From Prorocentrum cordatum (taxonomy: Eukaryota; Sar; Dinophyceae; Prorocentrales; Prorocentraceae): 64,000 nucleotides of DNA. Positions 40,860 to 51,799 of this stretch are shown here, piece after piece. The stretch covers positions 155,001 through 219,000 of the forward strand of contig CAUYUJ010014549.1 of the NCBI GenBank assembly GCA_963575745.1. Reading direction: 5' to 3'. A program made the translations under genes and the position numbers. Position 1 is the stretch's first letter. Every line of letters begins with the position of its first letter. Below the pieces are notes generated by a model. The model had not been told where the DNA came from. It did not search any database and saw only the letters and a program-made list of their open reading frames with translations.

Positions 40860-41700
40860 GGACAGTTCCTTATTGCACACCGACGCATGTTGATGATGGT
40901 CACTGCATCGCTTTCGTTCAAAAAGGATAAGTAATAAGCGATGGTTGGCCATGATCTCAATCGGTTTTCGTGTCAGTACCATGGGAATCACGTAGGAAAG
41001 GAGTACATTGACCCATATTCACCTTGCAAGTGCCCTTGCTGTTGACCAACGTAGTCCATGGTGGTATTTGATCCACCCAAGTCCCAACTGTTTGTTCTCT
41101 TAGGTAGAATCGTCGAAGATCATTTTGGCGTACAGCTACCTTCCCACATAACTTGATGTGTGGTAAATCCTATTTATAGTGTCCATGCCAGGTGTCGTAA
41201 TTAGCCTCGGCATTGAAGTAGGAAGGCAAGCCAGTCGTTCTGCAGCTGGGCTGTAGTATGACAACCTTGACGAAGCAAACGCCTAAATAATGCATCGCTG
41301 CATATTGGACCTCCTCGTTTCCAAGATCAACGAAGGCACGATTGTCGAGGTTTCCCACTGAAGACAGACCTCGGCTGAATGCTAGCTGGGGGATGCCTCC
41401 AATTCCCCCATATAGTTCAAACATGTATACCTTGTTGTGTCGCCCATGGCACAAGGTGGGGATTATGGAGAATACAGCTGCGTAAGATTCAGCAGGTTGC
41501 CCTCCAAGTAGGGTGATGAAGGTCTCCTCTTCTTCGTCACTATCCGTGTCGGGGTCCAAAGGTACGTTGGTGTAGTATGTACTACACCCGAATCCTTTGA
41601 GGTCGTCTCCACAGTCGTCGCTGCCTTCTTCGACTACGTCGGGTATCTTGCGCGGTTTGATGCCAGCAGCTTTGTCCGCGTTCGGTTTTCCCTTGTATTC
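40860..41700 (-). pseudogene. Methyltransferase-like module, copy 3
   Basis: Fragment 41170-41559: VYMFELYGGIGGIPQLAFSRG (the Cys of ELCGG is Tyr), FVDLGNEEVQYAAMHYLGV, VVILQPSCRTTGLPSYF and ANYDTWHG. Further sense is split among frames down to 40860. The 77-bp satellite insertion begins directly upstream on the sense strand, at about 41700. Confidence 0.6.
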
Positions 41701-43120
41701 CTAACCATCATGTGGTGCCGGGTCCTCGTTTTGAAGACAGCGCCCCGTGTTCACTCCTCCTTCCCGCCCCTCCTCCCCATCATCATCATCATCATCGCCA
41801 TCATCATCACCATCGACGTCATCATCACCATCCTCATCATCATCGTCGCCATCGCCGTCAAGATCGTCATCACCACCCCTTTCTCGGTGCACCCCTCACA
41901 CGCGCCGTGGCCTCATAGGGAGCTCAACCGAAGGCCCCAGTGGGGGTGCCCGCATGCGCCCGCCACACCCAGCACAGCGCTTCGTGGCCCCATAGAGCCT
42001 CCACCGAAGGCCTCAGTGGGGGTGCCAGCATGCGCCCGCCACACCCAGCAAAACGCTTCGTGGCCCCATAGGGAGCTCCACCGAAAGCCCAAGTGGGGGT
42101 GCCCGCATGCGTCCGCCACACCCAGCACAGCGCTTCGTGGCCCCATAGGGAGCTCCACCGAAGGCCCCAGCGGGGGTGCCCTCATGCGTCCGCCACGCTC
42201 AGCACAGCGCTTCGTGGCCCCATAGGGAGCTCCACCGAAGGCCCCAGTGGGGGTGCCCGCATGCGTCCGCCACACCCAGCACAGCGCTTCGTGGCCCCAT
42301 AGGGAGCTCTACCGAAGGCCACAGTGGGGGTGCCCGCATGCGTCCGCCACACCCAGCACAGCGTTTCGTGGTCACATCAGGAGCTCAAGCGAAGGCCCCA
42401 GTGGGGGTGCACGCATGCGTCCACCACACCCACCCAGCACAGCGCTTCGTGGCCCCATAGGGAGCTCCACCGAAGGCCCAAGTGGGGGTGCCCGCATGCG
42501 TCCGCCACACCCAGCACAAGCTCCACCGAAGGCCCCAGTGGGGGTGCCCGCATGCGCCCGCCACACCCAGCACAGCGTTTCGTGGCCCCATAGGGAGCTC
42601 CACCGAAGGTCCCAGTGTGGGTGCCCGCATGCGTCCGCCACACCCAGCACAGCGCTTCGTGGCCTCACAGGGAGCTCCACCGAATGCCCCAGTGGGGGTG
42701 CCCGCATGCGTCCGCCACACACAGCACGGCGTTTCGTGGCCCCATAGGGAGCTCCATCGAAGGCCCCAGTGGGGGTGCCCACATGCGTCCGCCACACCCA
42801 GCATAACGTTTCGTGGCCCCATAAGGGAGCTCCACCGAAGGCCCCAGAGGGGGTGCCCGCATGCGCCCGCCACACCCAGCACAGCGCTTCGTGGCCCCAT
42901 AGGGAGCTCCACCGAAGGTCCCAGTGGGGGTGCCCGCATGCGTCCGCCACACCCAGCACAACGCTTCGTGGCCCCATAGGGGCTCCACCGAAGGCCCCAG
43001 TGGGGGTTGCCCGCACGCGTCCGCCACACCCATTACGGCGCGCCCGATCACGCGTGTCGTGTCCCACCGATAACGGCCACAATGCGTTACTCACAACTGA
43101 ATATGGTTGGGTCCTTCGCC
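41701..43120. repeat. Insertion in copy 3: 77-bp satellite array
   Basis: About 14-15 head-to-tail units of roughly 77 bp between 41930 and 43040, each carrying TCGTGGCCCCATAGGGAGCT and GGGGGTGCCCGCATGCGTCC. Unit starts judged from GGTGCCCGCATGCG fall near 42094, 42171, 42248, 42325 and 42402, that is every 77 bp; one unit is shortened (about 56 bp) and one lengthened. The left end has a CATCATCACC-rich stretch (41780-41870). Copies 1 and 2 lack it, so it is an insertion. No clear TIR or target duplication was found. Confidence 0.88.
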
Positions 43121-43129
43121 AGGATAATT

Positions 43130-44200
43130 TAATTCTGGCATCTGTTGGTAGTGCTGTCAGTTCTTCTGTTTCTGGCGAGCTAAGTGTCGGAACTTCGGGA
43201 ATAGAAGGTCGCCCGCTGCCGCGCTCAATCGAAGGGGGGAGGGAGACGATCGTCATCGATGATCGCCACTCGCCTTGAGCGTGGTCGTGGGCTGCCTTCT
43301 CCCAGAAGGGTTGGTTCCGGCTGCTCCCAATATAGTCGAGTACGGATGTTGGTAATACCATCGGGCAATGGTGCGTTATAGTTGTACCCAGTCGGCTGGC
43401 CCTGGATCTTGATGTCCTGGATTATCGTGTAGTCGCCTAGGTTCGTCGTCACCCGTCTCACAACATAGTCCCATTCAGGGCCATTCTTGGGAAACTGAAC
43501 GTAAGTTCGCACTCCTTTATCAACACGAGTATGGATACTCAGATGTACAGCACTTGTGTGATTTCTCTGTGCTTATGTAAACTCATTTGATCGATCAGCA
43601 GTGCGGTCAGGATCGCGACTGTTTCGTTCCGCCATTCGGCCTTCTGAGCACCCTGTCCGTGCTGGTCTAGAATATGCTCAGTAGGTTCTGCAGGCTTCCC
43701 TGCTATATTGCATACGCATCGCAATAAATTGGTAGGGATGCGCGCGCACGTAGTAGCCACTTGCAGATATGATCCGCTGGGCAACTTGTTCGCGCGGTCG
43801 TGCTTGAGGCCGAAGTGGCAGAAACGCTAGCGCACGACTTGTAAATTAAGATCTTCAATAACATCTCGCATTTGACCTTGTCTCCAGAAATATCCTGGTG
43901 CCCCCACAAGTACAATGGTCATGCGTCGAGCCCGAGCCTTTGACATCATATTTTGGATACGCTGGTAGTGCGGCCCTGCCCTCTTGCCAGGCAGCCTCAC
44001 ATGCCAATCAGCAGGTGTTGCAACCCACCACAGTTGGTAATCACCCGAAAGTAGCGCACCCAAATACTGTGTACCAGTGGAGGTCATCACCTCCGTATGT
44101 GTGATACGATCGCACATATCTCCACGTGCTCGGAGTTCAGCGCAAGCTGTCCGTATATCCTCAGTAACGAATGCACGAGAGTGATAATGATGCGACAATC
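43130..44200 (-). pseudogene. Conserved unknown module (DWYG module), copy 3
   Basis: Split over 43225-43512, 43539-43784 and 43827-44198: TPADWHVRLPGKRAGPHYQ, GAPGYFWRQGQMRDVIED, a broken CHFGLKHD, MPSGSYLQVATTC, CVCNIAGKPAEPTEHILDQ (the W of DWYG lost; DQHGQGAQKAEWRNE) and GPEWDYVVRRVTTNLGDY. More decayed than the other two copies. Confidence 0.65.
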
Positions 44201-44469
44201 CTTATTTTTCTGCAGGGGCCACACAGCCGGGTCCACTGCTGTGCGTGGCAGCCGCGCAGCCGGGCTCACCACGGCCCCTGGCACGCACAGCCGGTGATGG
44301 GAACAGGGTGCAAGTTTCCCCGCGGTTGCTGACAGCACCTGAGTGTTCGGCCTGTCCTTGCAAGCGCGAGTGGCCGTGGCACGCGCCTGCCCCCGTCACT
44401 CGTTTGGCGATGGGGGCGTCCAAATACCAGTGCCGTGCTGCGCTGCAGAGCTGCTGCTTGAAGTAAAAT

Positions 44470-46320
44470 TATCCCAGCAAGTCAACCGAACAGCGATGTG
44501 TAGGAGCATATATGGAAGCATTTCCCTTACTAGTCAAATGATAACCCAATGTTTGAATCCTGCTGTTCTCGCAGTCGCAGTCGCATTCGCAATGACACTC
44601 GCAGTGGAAACGGCCTTAGGATCCAATGGAATCCTAAGGATTCCTAATGATTCCTAAAGCATCCGTTGGAATCCTTAGCCTCAGCCTCATCAGCCTCAGC
44701 CTCAGCCTCAGCCTCAGCCTGCCTCAGCCTCAGTCTCAGCCTGCCTCAGCCTCAGCCTGCCTGAGCCTCCTGAGCCTGCCTCGGCCTCAGCCCCCGCCTG
44801 CCTCAGCGTCAGCCTGCCTCTCCCTCAGCCTCAGCCGGTCTCAGCCTCAGCCTGCCTCAGCATCAGCCTCAGCCTCAGCCTCAGCCTCAGGCTGCCTCGG
44901 CTTGCCTCGGCCTCAGCCTCAGCCTCAGCCTCGGCCTCAGCCTCAGCCTGCCTCAGCCTCAGCCTCAGCCTGCCTCAGCCTCAGCCTGCATCTGCCTCAG
45001 CCCCAGCCTGACTCAGCCGCAGCTTGCCTCAGCCTCAGCCACTGCCTCAGCCTCAGCCTGCCTCAGTTTCAGCCTCAGCCTCAGCCTCCCTCGGCTTGCC
45101 TCAGCCTCAGCCTCAGCCTGCCTCGGCCTCAGCCTCAGCCTCTGCCTGCCTCAGCCTCCTGAGCCTGCCTCTCAGCCTCAGCCTGCATCAGCCTCAGTCT
45201 CAGCCTCAGCCTGCCTCGGCTTGCCTCAGCCTCAGCTTCAGCCTGCCTCGGCTTGCCTCGGCCTCAGCCTCAGCCTCAGCCTCGGCCTCAGCCTGCCTCA
45301 GCCTCAGCCTCAGCCTGCCTCAGCTTCAGCCTGCCTCAGCCGCAGCTCCCCTCAGCCTCAGCCACAGCCTCAGCCTCAGCCTGCCTCAGCTTCAGCCTCG
45401 GCTTGCCTCACCCTCAGCCGCAGCCTGCCTCAGCATCAGCCTCAGCCTCAGCCTGCCTCAGCCTCAGCCTCAGCCTCTCAGCCTTCATCAGCCTCAGCCT
45501 CAGCCTCAGCCTGCCTCAGCCTCAGTCTCAGCCTGCCTCGGCCTCGGCCTCAGCCTGCCTCAGCCTCAGCCTCAGCCTGCCTCAGCCTCAGCCTGCCTCA
45601 GCCTCAGCCTCAGCCTGCCTCGGCGTGCCTCAGTCTCAGCCTCGGCCTGCCTCGGCCTCAGCCTGCCTCGGCCTCAGCCTGCCTCAGCTCGGGCATTCAA
45701 AATATGGCACGGGAGTGGTGTTATGGGAACACGAAGATCACGAAGTGGCCCACAGCTGGCCCCGGGCAATCAAAATATGATACAGGAGTGGTGTGCGGGG
45801 AACACGAAGAACACGAAGTGGCCTACAGTTGGCTCCGGGCATTCAAAATGTGGCCTGGGAATGGTGTTCTGGGAACACGAAGAACACGAAGTGGCCTACA
45901 GTTGGCTCCGGGCATCCAAAATGTGTCGTGGGAATGGTGTTCTGGGAACACAAAGAACACGAAGTGGCCTGCAGCTGGCTCCGGGCATTCAAAATGTGGC
46001 CTGGGAACGGTGTTCTGGGAACACGGAGAACACGAAGTGGCTTGGGAATGGCTCCGGGCATTCAAAATGTGGCCTGGGAATGATGTTCTGGGAACACGAA
46101 GAGCACGAAGTGGCCTACAGTTAGCTCCGGGCATTAAAAATGTGGCCTGGGAGTGGTGTTCTGGGAATGGATTCCTAAGGATTCCTAAGAATTCTTAAAG
46201 ATTCCTAAGGATTCCTGGGGCTGCCGGATCTGTCTGGTTTTGTCCGGATCCCGCCCAGACCCCCCTGGGGCGTCAAGATGCTCGTTTGACACCACTAGAA
46301 ACCCATCAGTCTTCGCTGTT
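44470..46320. repeat. Insertion in copy 3: CCTCAG hexamer block plus 73-bp repeats
   Basis: Compared with copy 2 (near 24565), about 1.85 kb interrupts the sequence GCTTGAAGTAAA / CAAACTTCTC. Inside: 44690-45685 is a CCTCAG hexamer array with CCTGCCTCAG variants; 45689-46160 is a tandem repeat of exactly 73 bp (CCGGGC at 45762, 45835, 45908, 45981, 46054, 46127). Both edges carry GGATTCCTAAGGATTCCTAA-like text (about 44626-44660 and 46170-46225). The flanking GAAGTAAAAT and TAAGTGAATA may be a degraded target duplication. No protein gene. Confidence 0.85.
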
Positions 46321-47260
46321 AAGTGAATACCAAACTTCTCAGCAGTATCATCCACTTCCGCAAGTGTCCCTGTCTGTGCATCAGGAGGCGTCCACTTCGT
46401 ACCCTCCTCGTAGATGGCCTGATATATCTTCGCCTGCAAATTGCGGAGGGCGAAGTCCTTGTCGGCCGAGGTAGGGGTAGTCCCAGAGGACATATTTCTG
46501 CGATGTCATGTCCTCAAGGTGTTATTCACCAAAGACTGGATCGTGAAAGCGAGCGTCTCCTCATTGATAGAGAAACTGATGCCCTTCGTATCTTGTGACA
46601 TCATGTATGCGTGGGCACCATGCACAGCAGATGCCCCTGCGATTGGCTCTGGATCGGATGCTTCCTTGACAAGTAACGGAGCGTCTCCGCACTGTGGATT
46701 GGCCGTGATAATAAAGGACACCGACCCTTGATCCTCAGTAGCCGCCTCGTCTTCGTCAGCTTTGAGTGCCAGATGCCCGGAGGGCGTCTTCATCAGGTCA
46801 AGTACCCTGGCACCTTTTCCGAATAGAACCTTGCACATCTCCACTCCAGGGATGATCATCTTCTCGTGCCCATGCTCAAGGATCAGGATGGCCCTCATGT
46901 TGGACATGCTCCTCAGACCCAGGATAGCAGGGAGGTTCTCTCCAGAGCCCTCAGCCACATTTGCCGAGGACGTATCAAGCCTCGGCACAGCAGGCTGCCC
47001 CGCGGAATCTCCCTTTCTTTGCATGCGATCTTGCAGTGCAGGGATTCGTCGCAAATCGCGGCGCCATGTCCCACTCCTGACAAATACAGCCTCTTTGTGA
47101 GGTTCAGCCTTCTCATAGCGTATCCGTAGGAACGTGATACCTGCTCGAAGTTCTGGCCGCTTTTAATTCAATGATGTTGATATTGCTGCAAATATCCAAA
47201 ACAAATAATCCACATACCATTGATCATAGTCCCACTGTTGGCTGCCAGAGCTCATTCATG
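46320..47260 (-). pseudogene. Protease and linker, copy 3
   Basis: The active site lies at about 47170-47200 and reads LDICSNINII: the Asp survives but the Gly is Cys and the frame is broken on both sides. LTKRLYLSGVGHGAAICDE (46913-47116), AILGLRSMSNMRAILILEH and MIIPGVEMCKVLFGKGARV (46506-47054) follow, then the linker up to the CCTCAG insertion. Not functional as it stands. Confidence 0.78.
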
Positions 47261-49858
47261 GCGTTCGCCAAATATTCCAGTAACTTCGGACGCTGTCGTG
47301 CCATGTAGACCTTTGCGGCGCCTCTGTTCCGGTACCCAATCATTTCTTGGCGAAGATGTAAATACATTCATATACCCACGAGCCTCTTCTTCCGTAGCAG
47401 GGTTCTTTTCAAATATCCAAGCTGCAGGGTATTCGTCATGCATATATGGGTGTGAAGTGGAGGCAGTGGGTAAATTCAGAAACTTATCCTCCTCCGCGCG
47501 CATGCTCATCTGGCCATCGGAATTTATCATAAGTACCGTGTGCAGCATGTCGTGTTTAGATATCCCACTGTTGGCGCTGCGCATGCCTAGAGGGCTCTCA
47601 GTTCTGCGCTGACTGCGTGGACGAAGATCTCGCCCATATGGCATATATGAGTGCGAAGACTGAAGCCATTGAGCACTCCTGTCGGTAGCCCTTTCCATGC
47701 GCCTCAACCATGTGTCATTCACTGGTACCGAAGGTGGAGCCGATCGAGCAGATGTCCCTGCGTTGCTGTCGGTCTCTGCTACCAGTGGTATAGCTACGTC
47801 AGTAGCAGGTGTCCCTGCAAGCGCAGCTGCCTCCGTTACTAGCCCCACGTTGACCAGTGCTGCAGGTAGCCCCGCGGGAGTCGTCGTCGATACAGCCGCG
47901 GTGCTGGTCATCATGGCCGTGGCGCGGTTGAGTTCTTCACGGAGGTCCCTGAGCTCGTTCGCCCTCTGGAGAATGTCTTCATGACGATGATGTGATTCTT
48001 GATCTCCAGCAAGGGCGCACTGGAACTCGGCAGTCATGAGGCCAACACCCCTGCATATAGCACAGGGGGCCTCGCTCGCGGCACCTTCCATGCTTCCAGC
48101 CAACTGCATATCCACATGAGCGTGTACCACACGATCCCAGCATTGTGCGTGGAATATGTGGCCGCACTGGAGGCGCCAGATCTTGTCGTGATGCATGAAC
48201 AGGTCCAGGCATATGGCACACTTACTGAAATCGCAATCACTGATGATGGGCGGTGTCGCCGCTGGCCTGATGCGCATCTGACGCCCCAGGGTGGATTCTC
48301 CAGCTTCGAATCGAATAGGTGATAACGTCGGCAGCTGCATTGATGCAGCCATGGCTGGACTGCTCGCAGGTGTCCCTGCTATATCGCGGTTCGCAGGCTG
48401 CCCTGCGCGGCTCAGCATTCTGTTGGCCTGGCGATCCTGATGTCGGCGCTGCCGTGTGGCCTGCATAGCCAAATTGGCTTGCTGCGCCCCGTGCATGGCC
48501 AGGATTTCAGGGCGCATCTCTCCCATGGTCGGCGGCAGCACTAGGCCTGGAGCCTGTTGCTGCACATCTTGATCCATGGGGGGAGCCAGATAACCATAGT
48601 GAGGTATCTGTCCTGGCACACCTGATGCATATCCTGAGCCACGTGTCAACTGCGACTGGTAGAAATCGTCGGCCGTCGCCCGAACATATGGATTTTCGGG
48701 CTGTGTTCCCGTCCGGGCAGTACCACTCACCCGTGCATGATGATCAGGAAAGAGTGGATGATCCATTGGCGCTGCCGTTGAACGATCCACAGACGTTGGA
48801 TCGCAAGTCGGATGGCTGAAGAATGCCGGCACATAACCAGACCGATTGGGGTTGTCCGGTGAAGGATTTGGATCCATAACATACCCCCACGGCGGCGTCC
48901 AGCTGGCATTAGGGAGGTCGATACCATCCCTCCACATGCTCTGAGCGGCCTCACGCAGCTGCCGGTGCATCCACTCCTGCTGACCAACTAAACTTCTCTG
49001 TATGGCGTATTGGTCAGAAGTAGCAGGTTGCCCTGCAATTGGACGTGGCGATGCAAATGGCGATGTCGCCTGTAGAGCCTGGTAGAGCTGCGGGTCCGTA
49101 CGAATACTTTGGAGCCTCGCCTGCTGACTGTTGTTGCTCCCAACACGTTGTGGAGTACCAAATGGTGTAGTAGCTCTGCTCATAGGAGCGAATGAAGCAG
49201 GTTGCCCTGGAGGTACTGGCAGCTGTTGAACCTGAGCACACCACGGATCGTTGGCGTACAAAGTATCAGTAGGCGTAATACCACTTGGTGTAATACCTGT
49301 CACATCAGCGCTTGGAGCCTGTATCCATGATCCATCAGATCCCCCTGCAGGTGCACCCGCATAGTAAGCGTCCATCATGAGCACGCGTGAGAATACAATC
49401 GGAATTGGATCGGGACACTTCAACTTGTAGGGGGTATCTGGAATAAACGAACTCCTCAAAGATGATGCATCGTTGCGAGTTTCGTACATATCACCCACTC
49501 TAATACTCGTGTTCGGCTGGTTGTCGTCCTTCAAATATAAAGGATTTATCCATATCTGTCCCACACGATTGTACTGGCAAATGTGATTGGGCAAGATCCC
49601 GATCAACTGGACGATGTGAGCGGGAGGGATCCTGCCATTACGGCCTGCTGTTATGACGATGTCGTTTGCCGCGCGCCATACTGGAATATTGTCCCGAACC
49701 AAGTTCTTCAAGCTAATCATGATCAGGACCTGGGGATCCATACGTAAACCAGATGGGATTCTGTTATCGCCAGGAAAGTATGGGCATCCATGTACGAACT
49801 GTCTGCCCCTCTTCTTACTGGTGTCGTCGGCGCGGCAAGATAAACCATTGAGTTCCAT
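47252..49858 (-). CDS. KptA C-lobe fused to RING-H2 ORF, copy 3 (868 aa open frame)
   Basis: A single long frame. Residues 1-110: CRADDTSKKRGRQFVHGCP, PGDNRIPSGLRMDPQVLIM, RDNIPVWRAANDIVITAG and GRIPPAHIVQLIGI, the C-lobe of the KptA-like domain. Then a Gln/Pro/Ala-rich tract, and a complete RING-H2 at about 48045-48235: CAICLDLFMHHDK, WRLQCGHIFHAQCWDRV and APCAIC with eight zinc ligands. It ends TGIFGERHE just before the protease. This is the best RING in the cluster, and it shows that KptA-like and RING parts belong to one polyprotein. The first Met is created by a deletion in the KptA domain, so it is probably not the native start. Confidence 0.82.
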   Translation of the reverse strand: MELNGLSCRADDTSKKRGRQFVHGCPYFPGDNRIPSGLRMDPQVLIMISLKNLVRDNIPVWRAANDIVITAGRNGRIPPAHIVQLIGILPNHICQYNRVGQIWINPLYLKDDNQPNTSIRVGDMYETRNDASSLRSSFIPDTPYKLKCPDPIPIVFSRVLMMDAYYAGAPAGGSDGSWIQAPSADVTGITPSGITPTDTLYANDPWCAQVQQLPVPPGQPASFAPMSRATTPFGTPQRVGSNNSQQARLQSIRTDPQLYQALQATSPFASPRPIAGQPATSDQYAIQRSLVGQQEWMHRQLREAAQSMWRDGIDLPNASWTPPWGYVMDPNPSPDNPNRSGYVPAFFSHPTCDPTSVDRSTAAPMDHPLFPDHHARVSGTARTGTQPENPYVRATADDFYQSQLTRGSGYASGVPGQIPHYGYLAPPMDQDVQQQAPGLVLPPTMGEMRPEILAMHGAQQANLAMQATRQRRHQDRQANRMLSRAGQPANRDIAGTPASSPAMAASMQLPTLSPIRFEAGESTLGRQMRIRPAATPPIISDCDFSKCAICLDLFMHHDKIWRLQCGHIFHAQCWDRVVHAHVDMQLAGSMEGAASEAPCAICRGVGLMTAEFQCALAGDQESHHRHEDILQRANELRDLREELNRATAMMTSTAAVSTTTPAGLPAALVNVGLVTEAAALAGTPATDVAIPLVAETDSNAGTSARSAPPSVPVNDTWLRRMERATDRSAQWLQSSHSYMPYGRDLRPRSQRRTESPLGMRSANSGISKHDMLHTVLMINSDGQMSMRAEEDKFLNLPTASTSHPYMHDEYPAAWIFEKNPATEEEARGYMNVFTSSPRNDWVPEQRRRKGLHGTTASEVTGIFGERHE

Positions 49859-50979
49859 GAGTGAGATACCGAGGTGCCCCAGGTGCTGATAGGTCAGTGA
49901 TCCTCATATATGGGGATTCAGGGCACCTGATACCAAGGCTGTTGTGCCCGTTGGTCGGGCGGATGAAGTAGGTGTCGTAATTCGTATCGGAATACCTCAT
50001 ATTATTGATATGCAGCCTTTTCTTTTGCACACCAGACTCATCTATCATGCCAATAAGCTCCAAGACAGCGTAGGCCTGATACGCCCAGTGACGATGTTGA
50101 GCAGGTGGCGCACCGTGTCGAGATGCTTAGGGTGGTACCTTTCGCATCCTTCTGCAGGCCATGTATTGAGTAGCTGCGATAAGTCTGCCCAGCCGTCGTG
50201 CTCGTCATATGTTGTAACCTCGCGAATCTGCCTGACAAGTGACCATTGTGGAATGGTTTGTGACGGGGGGCTGTTGTCAGCCACTCAGACACCTCACGTT
50301 GATCTTCGTATTTGAACTTCGGCCTGCGAACATTGTCTGTGCTGAGGGTGTTCTCAAAATATTCCTTTTCTGAATCCAACGTGAGTGCAGGGCGCTTCCG
50401 CAGGATGTTGCGCACTGTTTGGCGTGCGCGTGCACCTTCGTCAGGATGGACAGCAGTGCCCATGATGTTGCATTGCGCCACCATGTAGCGACCAGCTCCA
50501 TCATCATTCCGCGAATGATATGCTGGATTGATCTTCGCGCGGTTGCCAGTGCGCATCCGGTCCCAGTATTCCTTACATTCCGGTGGCACCTCCAGCGCAG
50601 GGGCAGGTTGCCCCGCTGGACTGTCAGCAGGTTGCCCCGCAAAACTCTGAGCAGGTTGCCCCGCAGAAGGTGGGGCAGCCTGTGGCGCTGGCGCTGCAAA
50701 CGTTGCTGCGCTCGCCGCCGATGCGGTAGCACCAGCAGACCCTCTGGGCGTCCTTGGAGTTCCTTGCGGGGTACTGATGTCGAAGTCCTGGTGCTTCTTC
50801 TCCTTGGAATTGTAGGACGCGACATCCTTGTCCCTGGGCGCTGCTCCTGGTACTTTGGGTGTAGTAGCAAGGAACTTCTCAGTATGCCGCGCGGAAGACG
50901 CGCCCCTTGTTCTTGCTTCCAAAGTAGGCGTCCATCCTGACCTGCGCGTCCGACCTGGTGTAGGGCCGCGACGTGGCAC
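49815..50979 (-). pseudogene. KptA-like domain, N-lobe, copy 3
   Basis: Frames 50038-50979, 50045-50284 and 49815-50063. Order: Ala/Pro-rich region with AGQPAQSFAGQPADSPAGQ, VPPECKEYWDRMRTGNRA, EWLTTAPRHKPFHNGHLS (the Arg-His pair intact), DEHDGWADLSQLLNTWPAEG, then YDTYFIRPTNGHNSLGI and YLTHGTQW. Immediately after HGTQW about 29 bp are missing relative to copy 2, removing the I...GL helix and shifting frame into the downstream ORF. It lacks the nested element found at this site in copy 2, and so preserves the empty target. Confidence 0.8.
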
Positions 50980-50989
50980 AGGCTCTTTG

Positions 50990-51799
50990 GAGTAGGCGCA
51001 CTGGTGCCCTGGGCTCTGGCTGCTGCGGCGGGCACTGCTGGCCCTCTAGATCGTTTTCGATCAGCGTGTTGCTCAGCGGGTTGCCCCGCGCATCTCTTGC
51101 TGCCCCCAGGATTAGGACCATCTGGGCTCTTACGCTTCCTCTTCTTGGGCTTAGGATGATCAGGGCCGACAGATGGGCTTATTGCGTCAGAATCAGAATC
51201 AGAAGACGAGGGAAGTTCGATCGTTTCTGGCTTCGATTTGGGCGCTGCCTTTGCCGTAGATCCTGCCGGTGCCCCAAGGGAATATCGCCGATAACGCTGT
51301 ATGGGACCTCGGTCAGGATTCAGATCGTCACCACCTGGCCTCCTGAGAGCCGTATTCTTAGTAGGTACGTTCTTTTTCCCACCAAGAAGGTACTCATCTG
51401 CACCACGCCGATCGGCTATGTAAGTAGCGATCCAGCCCGCGCCTTGAGCACGGTAAACGATCCGCCTGCCAGGAGAGAGCTCCATGTCTCTGGTGACAAC
51501 GTAATCAGGGTCGATCGGAATATCAGTCTCACATGTAATGTCCGTGATACCCGAATCACTTGATTCACCGTCGCCAAGGGCGGCTTCCGTAGGATCAACT
51601 TCTTCAGCCATTTCAGCATCTTCATCTTCATCTTCATAGACATCTGGTAGGCTTTCTTCTTCTGGTTTATGATCGGCAGGTTTCCCTGCGTACCAATCGC
51701 GATTGAACTGCGCCGGGTAATGAGTAGGTATCAAGTGATGCCGAAGAGCTTTTGTTCCCCAGTCAGAGCTTGCCTCTGTGTGGAGTTCTAGCGGATTCA
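50990..51799 (-). pseudogene. Acidic linker between module X and KptA-like domain, copy 3
   Basis: Part of the 50277-51800 frame: DEDEDAEMAEEVDPTEAAL, GESSDSGITDITCETDIPI, RIVYRAQGAGWIATYIADR, NTALRRPGGDDLNPDRGPI and a Lys/Pro-rich segment PKPKKRKRKSPDG that could be a nuclear localisation signal. The upstream sense is cut by the insertion starting at about 51800. Confidence 0.65.

Noticed and set aside
41930-43040. CRISPR-like array
   Set aside because: Units are contiguous with no unique spacers, and the setting is eukaryotic.
42372-43361. 329-codon minus-strand frame over the satellite
   Set aside because: Produced by 77-bp repeats without stops; phase rotates with each unit and there is no protein similarity.
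44647-46198. Ser/Leu/Pro/Gln-rich frames up to 366 codons
   Set aside because: Direct translation of the CCTCAG hexamer and the 73-bp repeats in several phases.
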